In this document: one piece after another, positions 1 to 8,192 of the stretch | Numbering within the stretch: position 1 is the stretch's first letter | Layout of the letters: each line of letters starts with the position of its first letter | From: Companilactobacillus crustorum JCM 15951 | GTDB taxonomy: Bacteria > Bacillota > Bacilli > Lactobacillales > Lactobacillaceae | Direction of reading: 5' to 3' | DNA: 64,000 bases | NCBI RefSeq assembly: GCF_001434585.1 | Contig: NZ_AZDB01000005.1 | Location: 34,119 to 98,118 of the forward strand | Translations under genes and position numbers: made by a program | The notes under the pieces: model-generated | Databases searched by the model: none | What the model was told of the DNA's origin: nothing | What the model saw: the letters and a program-made list of their open reading frames with translations, nothing else

Positions 1-375
1 AATTGAGTTTTGAAACTCGTCGTCGTTTTTATTTTCATTAGTGAAATTCTGTAGGGAAGGAATGATAGATACCGGGGTTACTTTAACATCTTTTAAATCT
101 AATCCTGCAAGAATTTCGTCAATGATCTTTTGTTGATCTAATTTCCAATAGAATATAATATTTTTTAATTCTGAATTCTTGATGAAGGAGTTTAGTAAGA
201 ATATAATATTATCCATTACCATTTTTTGACTATTATTATTGGTAAAGGGCAGGTTTGTTTGCCCACACCAGTCTCCATCGAGAATAACGGCGTTGTTTAA
301 TTGTTGCATTAATAATTTAGAAACAGTTACTTTATCGGATCTTTCAGTTCCACCAATCAAAATTAGGTTTTTCAT
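1..375 (-). CDS. Partial P-loop-kinase-like protein with degenerate Walker A
   Basis: The reading frame runs off the window start; the first 125 codons are visible. It begins with ATG at 375, preceded by a good ribosome site (TTTGGAGG). The N-terminus MKNLILIGGTERSDKVTVSK resembles small nucleotide/shikimate-kinase-like ATPases, which usually start with a GGTxGxGKTT loop. Here the loop has Asp14 in place of the last Gly and Val16 in place of Ser/Thr, so nucleotide binding is doubtful. A LDGDWCG stretch follows, as in these families where an acidic residue ends strand 2. A TATAAT-like -10 lies at 404-409 on the minus strand. The family assignment is inference from the N-terminal pattern; substrate unknown. 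Confidence 0.6.
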   Translation of the reverse strand, partial: MKNLILIGGTERSDKVTVSKLLMQQLNNAVILDGDWCGQTNLPFTNNNSQKMVMDNIIFLLNSFIKNSELKNIIFYWKLDQQKIIDEILAGLDLKDVKVTPVSIIPSLQNFTNENKNDDEFQNSI

Positions 376-621
376 TATTACCTCCAAAATATCATATGCA
401 TTTATTATAGTACGAAACGAAGGTCACTTTTTAATTGATTGTTTAATTCAGGGAAGAATGGTTTAATCTATGAATTAAATAACTTTTCAATATTCTTATT
501 ATTTTAAATAAATCTTCTTTTAAATTGATGATTTTATATTTTCTTACAATCTATGTACCATTTTGATTAGAAAATGATCATAATAGTCCATTGTATGTTT
601 AATATTATAAGGAGTGTTTTT

Positions 622-1269
622 TTGGCAAATACAACAAAGAAAAAAAAGATCAATATCGGATATATTAGAGTATCTACTGCCGAAGATCGTCAAAAGCTGG
701 GATATGAGGCGCAAAAAAGAATTCTGAATGATTATGCAATAGATTATTTATATGGGGAAAAGATTAGTGGTCGAAAGGATGATCGTCCAGAGTTCAATAA
801 GGCGATTAAAAGAGCAAAATCATTAGCTAAAAAGGGATATACAGTAACATTTATTGTCGTTAAATTAGATCGTATTTCTAGAAAAATGTCTTCATTATTA
901 TTAATTTTAGAAGATTTAAAAAAATATAATATCTCTTTTAAATCAGTTAATGAAAATATTGCAACTGATACCGCTACAGGAATACTAATGATGCAATTAT
1001 TAGCTATGTTCAGTGAATTTGAAGTTAACACTTTGCGTACTAGAACTCGAGAAGCTTTAAAACAAGCAAAAATTGATGGCAAAGTTTTGGGACGTCCTAA
1101 AATAAATGAAAATATTAGAGATAAAATAGCTCTTATGTACCGTAATCCTGATTTATCAGTGCATGATGTTGCAATTAAGTGTAATGTCTCGGAGAGAACA
1201 GTGTACCGCATTGCTAAAGAAGGCAATTTAACGCGACAATATTCAAAAGGTACTTCATTTTTGAATTAA
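622..1269 (+). CDS. Small serine recombinase (resolvase/invertase family)
   Basis: Site-specific DNA recombinase of the Hin/Tn3-resolvase type, 215 aa. The TTG start at 622 is chosen because AAGGAG lies 7 nt upstream; an in-frame ATG at 574 lacks a ribosome site. The catalytic serine is Ser18 in YIRVST; KLDRISR near residues 81-87 is the conserved arginine block. The dimer helix (EFEVNTLRTRTREAL) and the GRP linker are present, and a C-terminal helix-turn-helix (about residues 178-200, ending SERTVYRI) binds the recombination site. All catalytic blocks look intact. No transposase is adjacent, so it may be a remnant of a mobile element or a dedicated invertase. An inverted repeat pair lies immediately downstream. 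Confidence 0.9.
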   Translation: MANTTKKKKINIGYIRVSTAEDRQKLGYEAQKRILNDYAIDYLYGEKISGRKDDRPEFNKAIKRAKSLAKKGYTVTFIVVKLDRISRKMSSLLLILEDLKKYNISFKSVNENIATDTATGILMMQLLAMFSEFEVNTLRTRTREALKQAKIDGKVLGRPKINENIRDKIALMYRNPDLSVHDVAIKCNVSERTVYRIAKEGNLTRQYSKGTSFLN

Positions 1270-1312
1270 ACTGATGTTATACTATTTATATAAAAATAAT
1301 GATAATTCATGC

Positions 1313-1435
1313 CAATAACGAACGTTTTTGGCGGTTAATATTAATAAGGAAATAATACATATAAAGTGTTGATATAATAGTTTTTTTCTATTATGTCGGC
1401 ACTTTTTTTTGTTATGTCTTATTCGTTCGTTATTG
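1313..1435. repeat. Inverted repeat pair downstream of the serine recombinase
   Basis: CAATAACGAACG at 1313-1324 recurs as its exact reverse complement at 1424-1435. With the outer neighbours the match is 15 of 17. The arms enclose about 99 bp that contain an intrinsic terminator. Position next to an intact recombinase suggests a recombination site pair, but a chance or regulatory dyad is possible. Confidence 0.5.
1363..1410 (+). terminator. Intrinsic terminator with 18-bp stem
   Basis: Arms 1363-1380 and 1388-1405 pair over 18 positions (three G-U wobbles), with a T7 loop and a T8 tail. It probably ends the recombinase transcript. Confidence 0.85.
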
Positions 1436-1500
1436 TCATAGATATTGTTATGTAATCTAGAGGGATTTTTTAGAAAGTATTTATAGGGAAGACCGAAAAA

Positions 1501-1956
1501 ATGACAAATTTGAAACAAACAAAACCACTTTTATTTGCAGAAATAAAGAAGGTCAACACTCAAAAGGCATTATTAGAAATTAATGAAGTGTTAATGCCCA
1601 AACAGCAAGAATGGTTTTCTAAGGCATATTCAGATTATTTAGCTTTAATTGCTGATTCGAAATCGCAAATGAATCTTTTTGAATCCCAAGAGCCCTTTGA
1701 TACTGAGGTTTTAAGTAAATTGATAATCTTTGCTGATTCTATTGAAATACAGGGAAATCGGTACATCGATTTTTTGTTGAATTTAGCTTTATACAAGCGT
1801 GTATTTGAGCAAAATTTAATCCCTGAAACGGAACTGATCGGTTATTCTGAAGAGATCGAGGCTTATTATTTGAAGGCTGAGAATATTGAATTTTCTCGGA
1901 AGATGAAAAGCTTTTTGGCAGAGGCAAAGCAATTGAAAATCAAGGGCTTTTATTAA
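1501..1956 (+). CDS. Hypothetical protein, 151 aa
   Basis: Not recognised. The protein is mostly helical by composition, with no signal peptide, membrane segment or cysteine motif. It is acidic in the middle (ESQEPFDTEV) and basic at the end (AEAKQLKIKGFY). The ATG has a weak, distant ribosome site (AGGGAAG, about 12 nt upstream). It follows the recombinase and its terminator, and a decayed coding fragment follows it, so it sits in an accessory stretch. Codon use looks like that of real genes, and the length argues for coding. Confidence 0.6.
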   Translation: MTNLKQTKPLLFAEIKKVNTQKALLEINEVLMPKQQEWFSKAYSDYLALIADSKSQMNLFESQEPFDTEVLSKLIIFADSIEIQGNRYIDFLLNLALYKRVFEQNLIPETELIGYSEEIEAYYLKAENIEFSRKMKSFLAEAKQLKIKGFY

Positions 1957-1980
1957 TTTGAAACTTTAGATGTCTTTTGA

Positions 1981-2124
1981 AGGTTTGTTGAGAGAATTTT
2001 AAGAAAAAATTCTAAAAATAGTGATGGAATTAATCATGCAGCATCAATTATAGAAGGTGAAAAATTATATAGTAGGTATTTTGAGGTTTATGACAAAGAT
2101 TTGGCTACGGTTTATCGAAATTAA
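1981..2124 (+). pseudogene. Decayed 3' end of an unknown gene
   Basis: An open frame of 47 codons with protein-like composition (contains INHAASIIEGEKLYSRYFE) follows a stop at 1978 and ends with TAA at 2122. It has no ATG, GTG or TTG start. It reads as the remaining C-terminus of a lost gene; the family is not recognised. It could be chance. Confidence 0.3.
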
Positions 2125-2185
2125 GCACCTGGAAGATAATTTATTGATATAATAGGACTATCTTAATTATTGAGGAGAGTTAATT

Positions 2186-2374
2186 ATGCCATTAGTACAT
2201 ATCGATTTAATTGCTGGACGTTCAGAAGAACAACTAAGAGGAATGGTTAAGGATGTAACGGAAGCCATTGTAAAGAACACTGGAGCACCTTCAGAACATG
2301 TTCATGTTGTTTTGAATGAAATGGAAAAAGAACATTATGCCGTTGGTGGTGTTTTAAAGAGCGACGAAAAATAA
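2186..2374 (+). CDS. 4-oxalocrotonate tautomerase family protein
   Basis: Small tautomerase of 62 aa, the usual size for the 4-OT family, which acts as a hexamer of short beta-alpha-beta units. The initiator Met is followed by Pro, which becomes the N-terminal catalytic base after Met removal ([11 protein letters not shown]). The middle [18 protein letters not shown] matches the family's second strand. GAGGAG lies 9 nt before the ATG. It is a single-gene unit closed by a terminator at 2381. The physiological substrate cannot be told; such proteins in lactobacilli are often of unknown role. Confidence 0.92.
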   Translation: MPLVHIDLIAGRSEEQLRGMVKDVTEAIVKNTGAPSEHVHVVLNEMEKEHYAVGGVLKSDEK

Positions 2375-2380
2375 AAAAAG

Positions 2381-2406
2381 ATACCTCAAAATAGAGGTAT
2401 TTTTTT
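2381..2406 (+). terminator. Intrinsic terminator
   Basis: ATACCTC/GAGGTAT stem with a 6-nt loop and a T7 tail directly after the tautomerase gene. Confidence 0.85.
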
Positions 2407-2474
2407 ATGCATTAAAAACCATTGCACACAACTTGTATTAATTTTTGTTATGTAACCTTAATTAAATAAAAATA

Positions 2475-2493
2475 TATGTTTTACGAAAACATA
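2475..2493. promoter_or_regulatory. Palindrome TATGTTTT-ACG-AAAACATA upstream of the DUF2075 gene
   Basis: A perfect 8-3-8 dyad in the AT-rich leader about 90 bp before the DUF2075 start. The same core, read on the other strand, occurs at 51616-51640 and, with one mismatch, at 51861-51877. It looks like an operator of an unidentified regulator. Confidence 0.45.
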
Positions 2494-2579
2494 AAAATAA
2501 AAAAAACAAAACCATTGACCAAGAAACTCATTTCGTCCACACTAGATGATAGTTTATTTATAATTATCGAAGGTGAATT

Positions 2580-3779
2580 ATGTTAGAATCAGTTTTTCCA
2601 AATAAGGCACTTACTAAAGAACAAGAACAAATATTTAACAAAATTCTATTTTTCAATAAACAGGGATTAGATGCTTCTAATAAGAATATTTTTCAGTTAA
2701 ATGGGGATGCTGGCACGGGTAAAAGTGTTATCCTAACCAAATTGTTTTTAAAATTGGAACAAGCCGCTAAATCTAATCATACTGACAATTATTTTTTAGT
2801 TAATCATCCTGAATTACTAAAGGTTTATCAGGAAAATGCGGGTCAATTTTCTGAACTAAGAAAAAATCGTTTTTTACGTCCAACTAGTTTTATTAATCGT
2901 ATGCATAAGCAACATAGAAATGCCGATACTGTGGTAATTGATGAGGCACATTTACTTTTAAGCGAGAGCGATAATTACAATAACTTTATACAGAATAATC
3001 AATTAGAAGAAATCGTAAAACTTAGCAAAGTGGTTATTTTAGTATTTGATGAACGTCAGGTGTTGAAGCTTAAAAGCTATTGGTCACAAAAACTTTTAGA
3101 TACAATTGTTAGAAAATCAGATGCTAATTACCAACGAGCAACTTTGCATACGCAGATGCGAATGCAAGCACCAAAGCAAGTTCTTAAGTGGGATGATGAT
3201 CTGACGGATCAATTAAAACTCGATAATTTATCAAGGGCTACTACTAATTTTTTATCGTTTCAGTCTGACTATGATTTTAGAATTTATTCGGATGCCGAAA
3301 AAATGTATCAAGATTTAAAATCCAAAAATGACCAAATAGGCGAGTCTAGAATAGTGGCTACAGCAGATTATCCGTCTACTTTAGATGGACAAAAACATTA
3401 TGTTACTGAGGGGAAGTTTCATTTGCCTTGGGATCAATATAACTATTCTCAGACGACATGGGCTCAAAAACCTGAAACAATTAATGAAATTGGTTCAATT
3501 TATACGGTCCAAGGTTTTGATTTAAATTACGTAGCAGTAATAATTGGTCCTTCTATTTCATATAATGGTTCAGGAAAAATAAAGATAGATATTTCAAAAT
3601 ATGAAGATCGTGAAGCTTTTAAGAATCGACACGAAAAAGACATTCTAAACTTAAATGAGTCTAAACAAAAAATTATTTTGAATTCAATCAATGTTCTACT
3701 TAAAAGGGGAATTAAAGGGTGCTTTGTTTATTTTCATGATGAGAGAATATTTAATTATTTAAATAAAACTATCCAATGA
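2580..3779 (+). CDS. DUF2075-type P-loop ATPase / helicase-like protein
   Basis: A 399-aa superfamily-1-like nucleoside triphosphatase. Walker A is GDAGTGKS (near residue 44) and Walker B with the DEAH-like box is VVIDEAHLL (near residue 119). A LHTQMRM element and the late QGFDLNYVAVIIGP helicase block follow. This set of blocks matches the DUF2075 family (schlafen-like helicase core). The protein lacks an added nuclease or GIY-YIG domain often fused in larger members, so it is a stand-alone core. GAAGG precedes the ATG by about 6 nt. The gene is monocistronic, with a palindrome upstream and a terminator downstream. The function is unknown; defence or nucleic-acid repair roles are guesses. 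Confidence 0.85.
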   Translation: MLESVFPNKALTKEQEQIFNKILFFNKQGLDASNKNIFQLNGDAGTGKSVILTKLFLKLEQAAKSNHTDNYFLVNHPELLKVYQENAGQFSELRKNRFLRPTSFINRMHKQHRNADTVVIDEAHLLLSESDNYNNFIQNNQLEEIVKLSKVVILVFDERQVLKLKSYWSQKLLDTIVRKSDANYQRATLHTQMRMQAPKQVLKWDDDLTDQLKLDNLSRATTNFLSFQSDYDFRIYSDAEKMYQDLKSKNDQIGESRIVATADYPSTLDGQKHYVTEGKFHLPWDQYNYSQTTWAQKPETINEIGSIYTVQGFDLNYVAVIIGPSISYNGSGKIKIDISKYEDREAFKNRHEKDILNLNESKQKIILNSINVLLKRGIKGCFVYFHDERIFNYLNKTIQ

Positions 3780-3791
3780 CAAAAAACGTAC

Positions 3792-3837
3792 AAAATAGAC
3801 CCTGATGACTATAAAAAGTTGTCAGAGTCTATTTTTT
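3792..3837 (+). terminator. Intrinsic terminator of the DUF2075 gene
   Basis: AAAATAGAC (3792-3800) pairs with GTCTATTTT (3827-3835). The stem extends inward through CTGA/TCAG, and T6 follows. Confidence 0.8.
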
Positions 3838-3840
3838 ATT

Positions 3841-3870
3841 AAAAAAACGATAACCTACGAGGGTTATCGT
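3841..3870 (-). terminator. Intrinsic terminator of the lepB unit
   Basis: ACGATAACC (3847-3855) pairs with GGTTATCGT (3862-3870). On the minus strand it is followed by T7, ending the transcript from lepB and the small downstream gene. Confidence 0.85.
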
Positions 3871-3896
3871 CAATGGGGTAAACTACAAATACTGCT

Positions 3897-4082
3897 TTAT
3901 TGATGCAATTTGATATATTCTTGAACTGTCTTAATTTCATCTGCTGTAGGTTCGTAATCACCTGATTTAAGATTGTGAACACGTTCAACTGAGAGATGAC
4001 TCTCGAAAGCAAACTGTGTATCTGTCATATCTTTATTTTTTTCATACTGAATTATCATTTCAGCAATATTTGGTTTATCCAT
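3897..4082 (-). CDS. Small LBP_cg2779-type protein (HTH-like)
   Basis: A 61-aa protein with the layout of a short helix-turn-helix: IAEMIIQYEKNKDMTDTQFA, then SHLSVERVHNLKSGDYEPT, then an acidic C-terminal helix. It resembles the small LBP_cg2779 family found in lactobacilli. The ATG has a good ribosome site (GGAGG). It lies 36 bp after lepB on the same strand and shares the terminator at 3841, so the two are probably co-transcribed. DNA binding is suggested by the pattern only. Confidence 0.7.
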   Translation of the reverse strand: MDKPNIAEMIIQYEKNKDMTDTQFAFESHLSVERVHNLKSGDYEPTADEIKTVQEYIKLHQ

Positions 4083-4118
4083 GAAAATACCTCCAATAAA
4101 TTATCTAAAACACTAATT

Positions 4119-4784
4119 TTAAAAGACTGTCCATTTATTTAATGGCCAGTAACGCCACTTAACTTCACCGATAACGCTCTTCTTGTTAATAAAGCCAATA
4201 ATACGGCTATCCTTTGAAACTGTTCGATGGTCTCCCATTACGAAGTATGTTTCAGCAGGGACCTTATTGGTCTTCTTAATTTTGTTTAGGTAAGAACTGC
4301 TATAACGTTGTTGCCATTCAGGCGAGTTCTTAGCTAGTGAACTTAAAGTAAAGTTATAAGTATAACTGTATGGTTTACCTGCATACAAGCTAGTATCAGG
4401 CTCCTTAACTTTGTTGCCAGCTTTAAGGAAGTCCTCTTTTAACATTTTACCATTAACATAGATTTTGTTATTCTTAGAAACAACTGTATCACCGGGTAAT
4501 CCGATAATTCTCTTAATATAAAATGATCCTGGTTCATCAGGAGCTTTCAAAACGATTACATCGCCACGTGTAAGATTTGAATGTCTCGTAGCAATTACTT
4601 TATCTCCGTTTTCAAAGGTCGGCTGCATTGAAGGTCCAGAAACTTTGTCATTTGAGAGAATAAACTTAAACCCTAAGAAAAATACCGCATAGATGGCAAT
4701 TGTCAGTGCAATAGTTTGCAACCAAAATTTCCAACCGCTTTCTTCTTCCTTTTGAGGCCGTTGTCTTCTATTATTTTCTGCCAT
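4119..4784 (-). CDS. lepB: Signal peptidase I
   Basis: Membrane-bound serine protease (S26 family) that removes signal peptides from exported proteins. The 221-aa protein has a charged N-terminus, one membrane segment at about residues 22-43, and then the extracytoplasmic catalytic domain. The nucleophile is Ser52 in SGPSMQPT and the general base is Lys91 in YIKRIIGLPGD; the later MGDHR block (box D) is also present. Its length fits Gram-positive type I enzymes with a single anchor. The ribosome site ACGAGGTG precedes the ATG. The enzyme would act on the secreted surface proteins encoded at 43820 and 48332. Confidence 0.96.
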   Translation of the reverse strand: MAENNRRQRPQKEEESGWKFWLQTIALTIAIYAVFFLGFKFILSNDKVSGPSMQPTFENGDKVIATRHSNLTRGDVIVLKAPDEPGSFYIKRIIGLPGDTVVSKNNKIYVNGKMLKEDFLKAGNKVKEPDTSLYAGKPYSYTYNFTLSSLAKNSPEWQQRYSSSYLNKIKKTNKVPAETYFVMGDHRTVSKDSRIIGFINKKSVIGEVKWRYWPLNKWTVF

Positions 4785-4922
4785 AATTCACCTCGTACAT
4801 GTACTAACTAGGATATTACACTTTTTCGTAATTATTGGAAATAATTGTGGTATTTTCATCATAAAAATTTAATTTAATATTAATAAAGGACAAACGTTAC
4901 TGGCATTAAGTACTATGGCTTT

Positions 4923-5762
4923 ATGTTTAACCAGATCTCTAGTAATATAATTGACGAATTGAATTTAATTTTATCGGTAAATTATGTCTGGGGGCAAAGA
5001 ATGAATTATATAGATGGATTACGTCAAGATACGAGTGTTTTACCTAATGGAATGGTTTTTAATGCACGTATCAAATTTATGGAAAATATTGTTAAGGCAC
5101 TAAATAACAATCAATTGCCAAAGTATCATTTTCCCCAATTGCAATTAAGTGAAAAAGAAATAACAACTTATATGGAGCACAATATCAACCTAGATGAAAT
5201 TGAATTTCAAACTATGTCTGCTCGATTAGAAAAGTTTGATCATGATTTGGGAGAATTTCGAAGTTATTTACAGACACGATTTGGCTATTGGGCAACTATT
5301 ACTGAAGACTTTGTAGAAGCGATAAAAAACAATTTCCCTAACCAAACTTTTTTAGAGTTAATGGCAGGAAATGGCTATCTTTCCAAAGGATTGCGTGATT
5401 TTGACATTAAAACCTACTGTACGGACGACTTGAGTTGGTCTAAGTACAATCAGACTGGAAAGATAAAAATTACTGATGTCGAATCTTTAGAGGCTATTTC
5501 GGCTTTAGAAAAGTATGGTTCACAAGTCGATAATGTTATTTTAGCTTGGGGTCCAGATAGGGAAGATATTGATTATCGCGTTTTACAAAAAATACGCCAA
5601 TTAGATGTCAATTTCCTAGTGATTGGTGAAAAATATGGTGCAACGAATAGTCGTGAGTTTTGGGATAGTGCAAAATTGCAAGAGGATTCTAGAATTCAAC
5701 GAATTAATCAATCTTATTCAAATTATGATTTAGTTAAAGATCAACTCTATTTAGTTAAGTAA
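4923..5762 (+). CDS. SAM-dependent methyltransferase-like protein
   Basis: A 279-aa cytoplasmic protein. The first half is helical and not recognised. The second half has a class I methyltransferase motif I (FLELMAGNGYLSKGL, near residue 142) and an acidic end of strand 2 (YCTDDLSW). No NPPY or DPPY target motif is seen, so the substrate cannot be named. The ATG at 4923 has a poor ribosome site; an internal ATG at 5001 behind a G-rich stretch is an alternative start. It is a single-gene unit ended by a 15-bp hairpin. Confidence 0.75.
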   Translation: MFNQISSNIIDELNLILSVNYVWGQRMNYIDGLRQDTSVLPNGMVFNARIKFMENIVKALNNNQLPKYHFPQLQLSEKEITTYMEHNINLDEIEFQTMSARLEKFDHDLGEFRSYLQTRFGYWATITEDFVEAIKNNFPNQTFLELMAGNGYLSKGLRDFDIKTYCTDDLSWSKYNQTGKIKITDVESLEAISALEKYGSQVDNVILAWGPDREDIDYRVLQKIRQLDVNFLVIGEKYGATNSREFWDSAKLQEDSRIQRINQSYSNYDLVKDQLYLVK

Positions 5763-5765
5763 AAG

Positions 5766-5803
5766 GACAAGGCTGAAACAAATAAAAATGTTTCAGCCTT
5801 GTC
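5766..5803. terminator. 15-bp hairpin terminator
   Basis: Arms 5766-5780 and 5789-5803 are perfectly complementary, with an 8-nt A-rich loop. The T tract is weak (TTAGTCTTT), so terminator strength is uncertain. Confidence 0.65.
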
Positions 5804-5860
5804 TTAGTCTTTAGTGTAAAATGATATATCAGTAAGACAAATTTAATAGGTGATTTCTTT

Positions 5861-6835
5861 ATGAAAAAAATTATTTCGAGTATTGTTATCTTTTTGATAG
5901 TCCTCTTGACTGGGGTAGCAATCTCTAAAAGCGATTCGATTAAATATAATAATACTATGAACCGTTTAGGTATGAGTGAAGAAGCAGTTGTATTGCATAC
6001 TCATTCTAAAAAGAATTTAGTTACGGCTGTTCAGGAATTAAATGCCAAAAAGAAAGTTGCTGGATATCAGTTGATATTCTTTGAAAAGAGCAATAGTGAT
6101 ATTGGCTATATCTATAGTCATGGAAAAACAAATAAACTCCCTATTACTTCAGGACGTTACTTCTCGAAGGATGACTTTATTTCGCAAATTCCTTTTGCGG
6201 TTCAGGGCAAAACTTCAAATATTGAAGCTTATAAACCCCAAAGTCAATCTTATATCAAAGTAGACAATCGTTATATCTCAGTGATTGGAAATGTTGGCTT
6301 TGATGGGGCAGATATTTTAAATTCGCAGACTTTAGTCTCATTGTCGCCTAATCAGCCTAAATCCAGGTATCACTTGAATCAAGTAACAACGGTGCTAGAT
6401 GGTCATGCAGTTACTAATAAAGAGAGCTTAAGCAAGATCAAACACGTATTGCATGCTAGTTCAATGCACAAGTATGTCCCTCAAACAGATGATTTTACTA
6501 ATGTTGAGACAACCAATAACGGTGAAATGTATCTTGTTGGAATTGTTCTGTTATTCTTCTTAATTATGGCCGTTGATTTTTATATTTTAATACCATTGAA
6601 ATATGATTTATCACGTTCGCATTTGACTGGAGATTTAAAAAATAATTATCGTAATGGCTTAATGCTTCGCTATTTGATTTATACGTTAGTGCCATTCGCT
6701 ATTGGTTTTGCCGCAGTCAATTGGAGAATTGTCATTATTAGTCATAGTACTTTTAATCTTTTTATGACAATTTCAGTTGTCATGACGATCCTTATTGGAT
6801 TATCGCAAATATTCTTTGTTAAACGGAGTGAGTAA
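5861..6835 (+). CDS. Membrane protein with MacB-like extracytoplasmic domain
   Basis: A 324-aa protein. An N-terminal membrane segment (about residues 4-22) is followed by an external domain of about 200 aa with a SGRYFSKDDF motif, which resembles the periplasmic core domain of MacB-type ABC permeases (GRFFTxxD). Three further membrane segments lie near residues 225-247, 268-286 and 292-318. It lacks the full FtsX permease and no ATPase is nearby, so a transporter role is doubtful. It lies 4 bp before the RsmF-type gene and is probably co-transcribed with it. The family call is inference. Confidence 0.6.
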   Translation: MKKIISSIVIFLIVLLTGVAISKSDSIKYNNTMNRLGMSEEAVVLHTHSKKNLVTAVQELNAKKKVAGYQLIFFEKSNSDIGYIYSHGKTNKLPITSGRYFSKDDFISQIPFAVQGKTSNIEAYKPQSQSYIKVDNRYISVIGNVGFDGADILNSQTLVSLSPNQPKSRYHLNQVTTVLDGHAVTNKESLSKIKHVLHASSMHKYVPQTDDFTNVETTNNGEMYLVGIVLLFFLIMAVDFYILIPLKYDLSRSHLTGDLKNNYRNGLMLRYLIYTLVPFAIGFAAVNWRIVIISHSTFNLFMTISVVMTILIGLSQIFFVKRSE

Positions 6836-6839
6836 TTTA

Positions 6840-8192
6840 ATGAAAGTCGATTTAAGTCAAGACTTTAAAACAAAATATCGTAATTTAATGGGAGACCGAG
6901 CAGATAAATTATTTGCTGCTATTCAAGAGGATAGTCAGGAAGCTTTTCGTTTGAATCCCCTAAAGGCTAATTTTCAAAATGTTTCTTATTCTTTGGAACG
7001 ACCAATCGAGTACAGTCCTATTGGCTATTATGGCGAGATTAATGGTAATTCAATAGATCACTTGTCGGGTTACGTTTATAGTCAAGAACCTAGTGCAATG
7101 TATGTCACAGAAATTTTAGATCCGCAAGAAAACGATAAAATCCTTGATTTGTGTGCTGCTCCTGGTAGTAAAACAACGTATATTGCTTCAAAAATGGCTT
7201 CACAGGGACTTTTGGTCAGTAATGAGATAAATGCTAAGCGTGCAAAGGTATTGTCTTCTAACATTGAAAGAATGGGTATCACTAATACAATAGTTACGAA
7301 TAATTCACCTAAAGACTTCGAAAAGAAGTTGGGGCAGTACTTTGATAAAATTTTAGTCGATGCACCATGTTCTGGGGAAGGAATGTTTCGAAAAGATCCT
7401 GATTCAGTTCAATATTGGTCCTTAGATTACGTTGAGCAATGTGCCAATCGTCAGCGTCATATCCTGGATTCAGCGTATAAATTGTTGAATAATGGTGGAA
7501 CGTTTGTCTATTCAACTTGCACCTTTTCACCAGAGGAAAATGAACAGAATATCGACTGGTTTTTAGATAAATATCCTGATATGCATTTGGTACTTGTTAA
7601 AAAATACGCTGGTATGGAAGATGGCCGTCCAGAATGGGGTAATAATAATTCTGAATTAACCAAAGCTTTGAGAATGTTTCCAGATCAGTTCAATGGCGAA
7701 GGTCATTTCATGTGCAAAATGGTAAAAGATGGTGAACCAGCTGCAATTAAGGAACGTCAAATTAATAATGGTATCAAAAAAGACGACACAAAATTTGTTC
7801 AAAAGTTTGCTAAAGCTAATCTGAAAACCTTATCTGAAAATAATTGGCTAAAAATCAATGACTTTTTATATCAAGCTGCTAGTTTAGATAGTCGCTTTAA
7901 GGGCTTGCATATTTTAAGAAATGGTCTCAAATTAGGCGAATTCAAAAAAAATAGGTTTGAACCCGATATCGCTTGGATATTGGCTATCAAACCTGATGAA
8001 TTAAATACTGTTTTTGAACTAGATCAAACTCAATTTGAAAAATACTTACATGGTGAGTCTGTTATTTTAACGTCTAAACCGGACTTCGACAATAAATGGA
8101 TAGGACTAGCATATCAAGACAAACTTTTCAGTTGGGGTCGTTATAGCAATCAGCAAATAAAAAACGTCTATCCCAAGGGATTAAGACGTTAG
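6840..8192 (+). CDS. rsmF: RsmF/RsmB-type 16S rRNA cytosine-C5 methyltransferase
   Basis: A 450-aa NOL1/NOP2/Sun-family RNA m5C methyltransferase. SAM motif I is LDLCAAPGSKTTYIA; motif IV is DAPCSGEGMFRKDP and motif VI is YSTCTFSPEENEQN, carrying the two conserved cysteines (product release and catalysis). A C-terminal domain of about 150 aa, typical of the RsmF branch, follows. The start at 6840 is preferred over the upstream in-frame ATG at 6795, because 6795 lies inside the preceding gene and GGAG precedes 6840. The gene is convergent with fni and the ends overlap by 4 bp. The exact target base is not deducible. Confidence 0.88.
   Translation: MKVDLSQDFKTKYRNLMGDRADKLFAAIQEDSQEAFRLNPLKANFQNVSYSLERPIEYSPIGYYGEINGNSIDHLSGYVYSQEPSAMYVTEILDPQENDKILDLCAAPGSKTTYIASKMASQGLLVSNEINAKRAKVLSSNIERMGITNTIVTNNSPKDFEKKLGQYFDKILVDAPCSGEGMFRKDPDSVQYWSLDYVEQCANRQRHILDSAYKLLNNGGTFVYSTCTFSPEENEQNIDWFLDKYPDMHLVLVKKYAGMEDGRPEWGNNNSELTKALRMFPDQFNGEGHFMCKMVKDGEPAAIKERQINNGIKKDDTKFVQKFAKANLKTLSENNWLKINDFLYQAASLDSRFKGLHILRNGLKLGEFKKNRFEPDIAWILAIKPDELNTVFELDQTQFEKYLHGESVILTSKPDFDNKWIGLAYQDKLFSWGRYSNQQIKNVYPKGLRR

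Noticed and set aside
239..466. Open frame of 75 codons on the plus strand
   Set aside because: It lies opposite a convincing minus-strand gene start at 375 and its ribosome site, and the protein shows no family features.
744..1226. 160-codon open frame opposite the serine recombinase
   Set aside because: It is an antisense shadow of the recombinase; no ribosome site and no recognisable motif.
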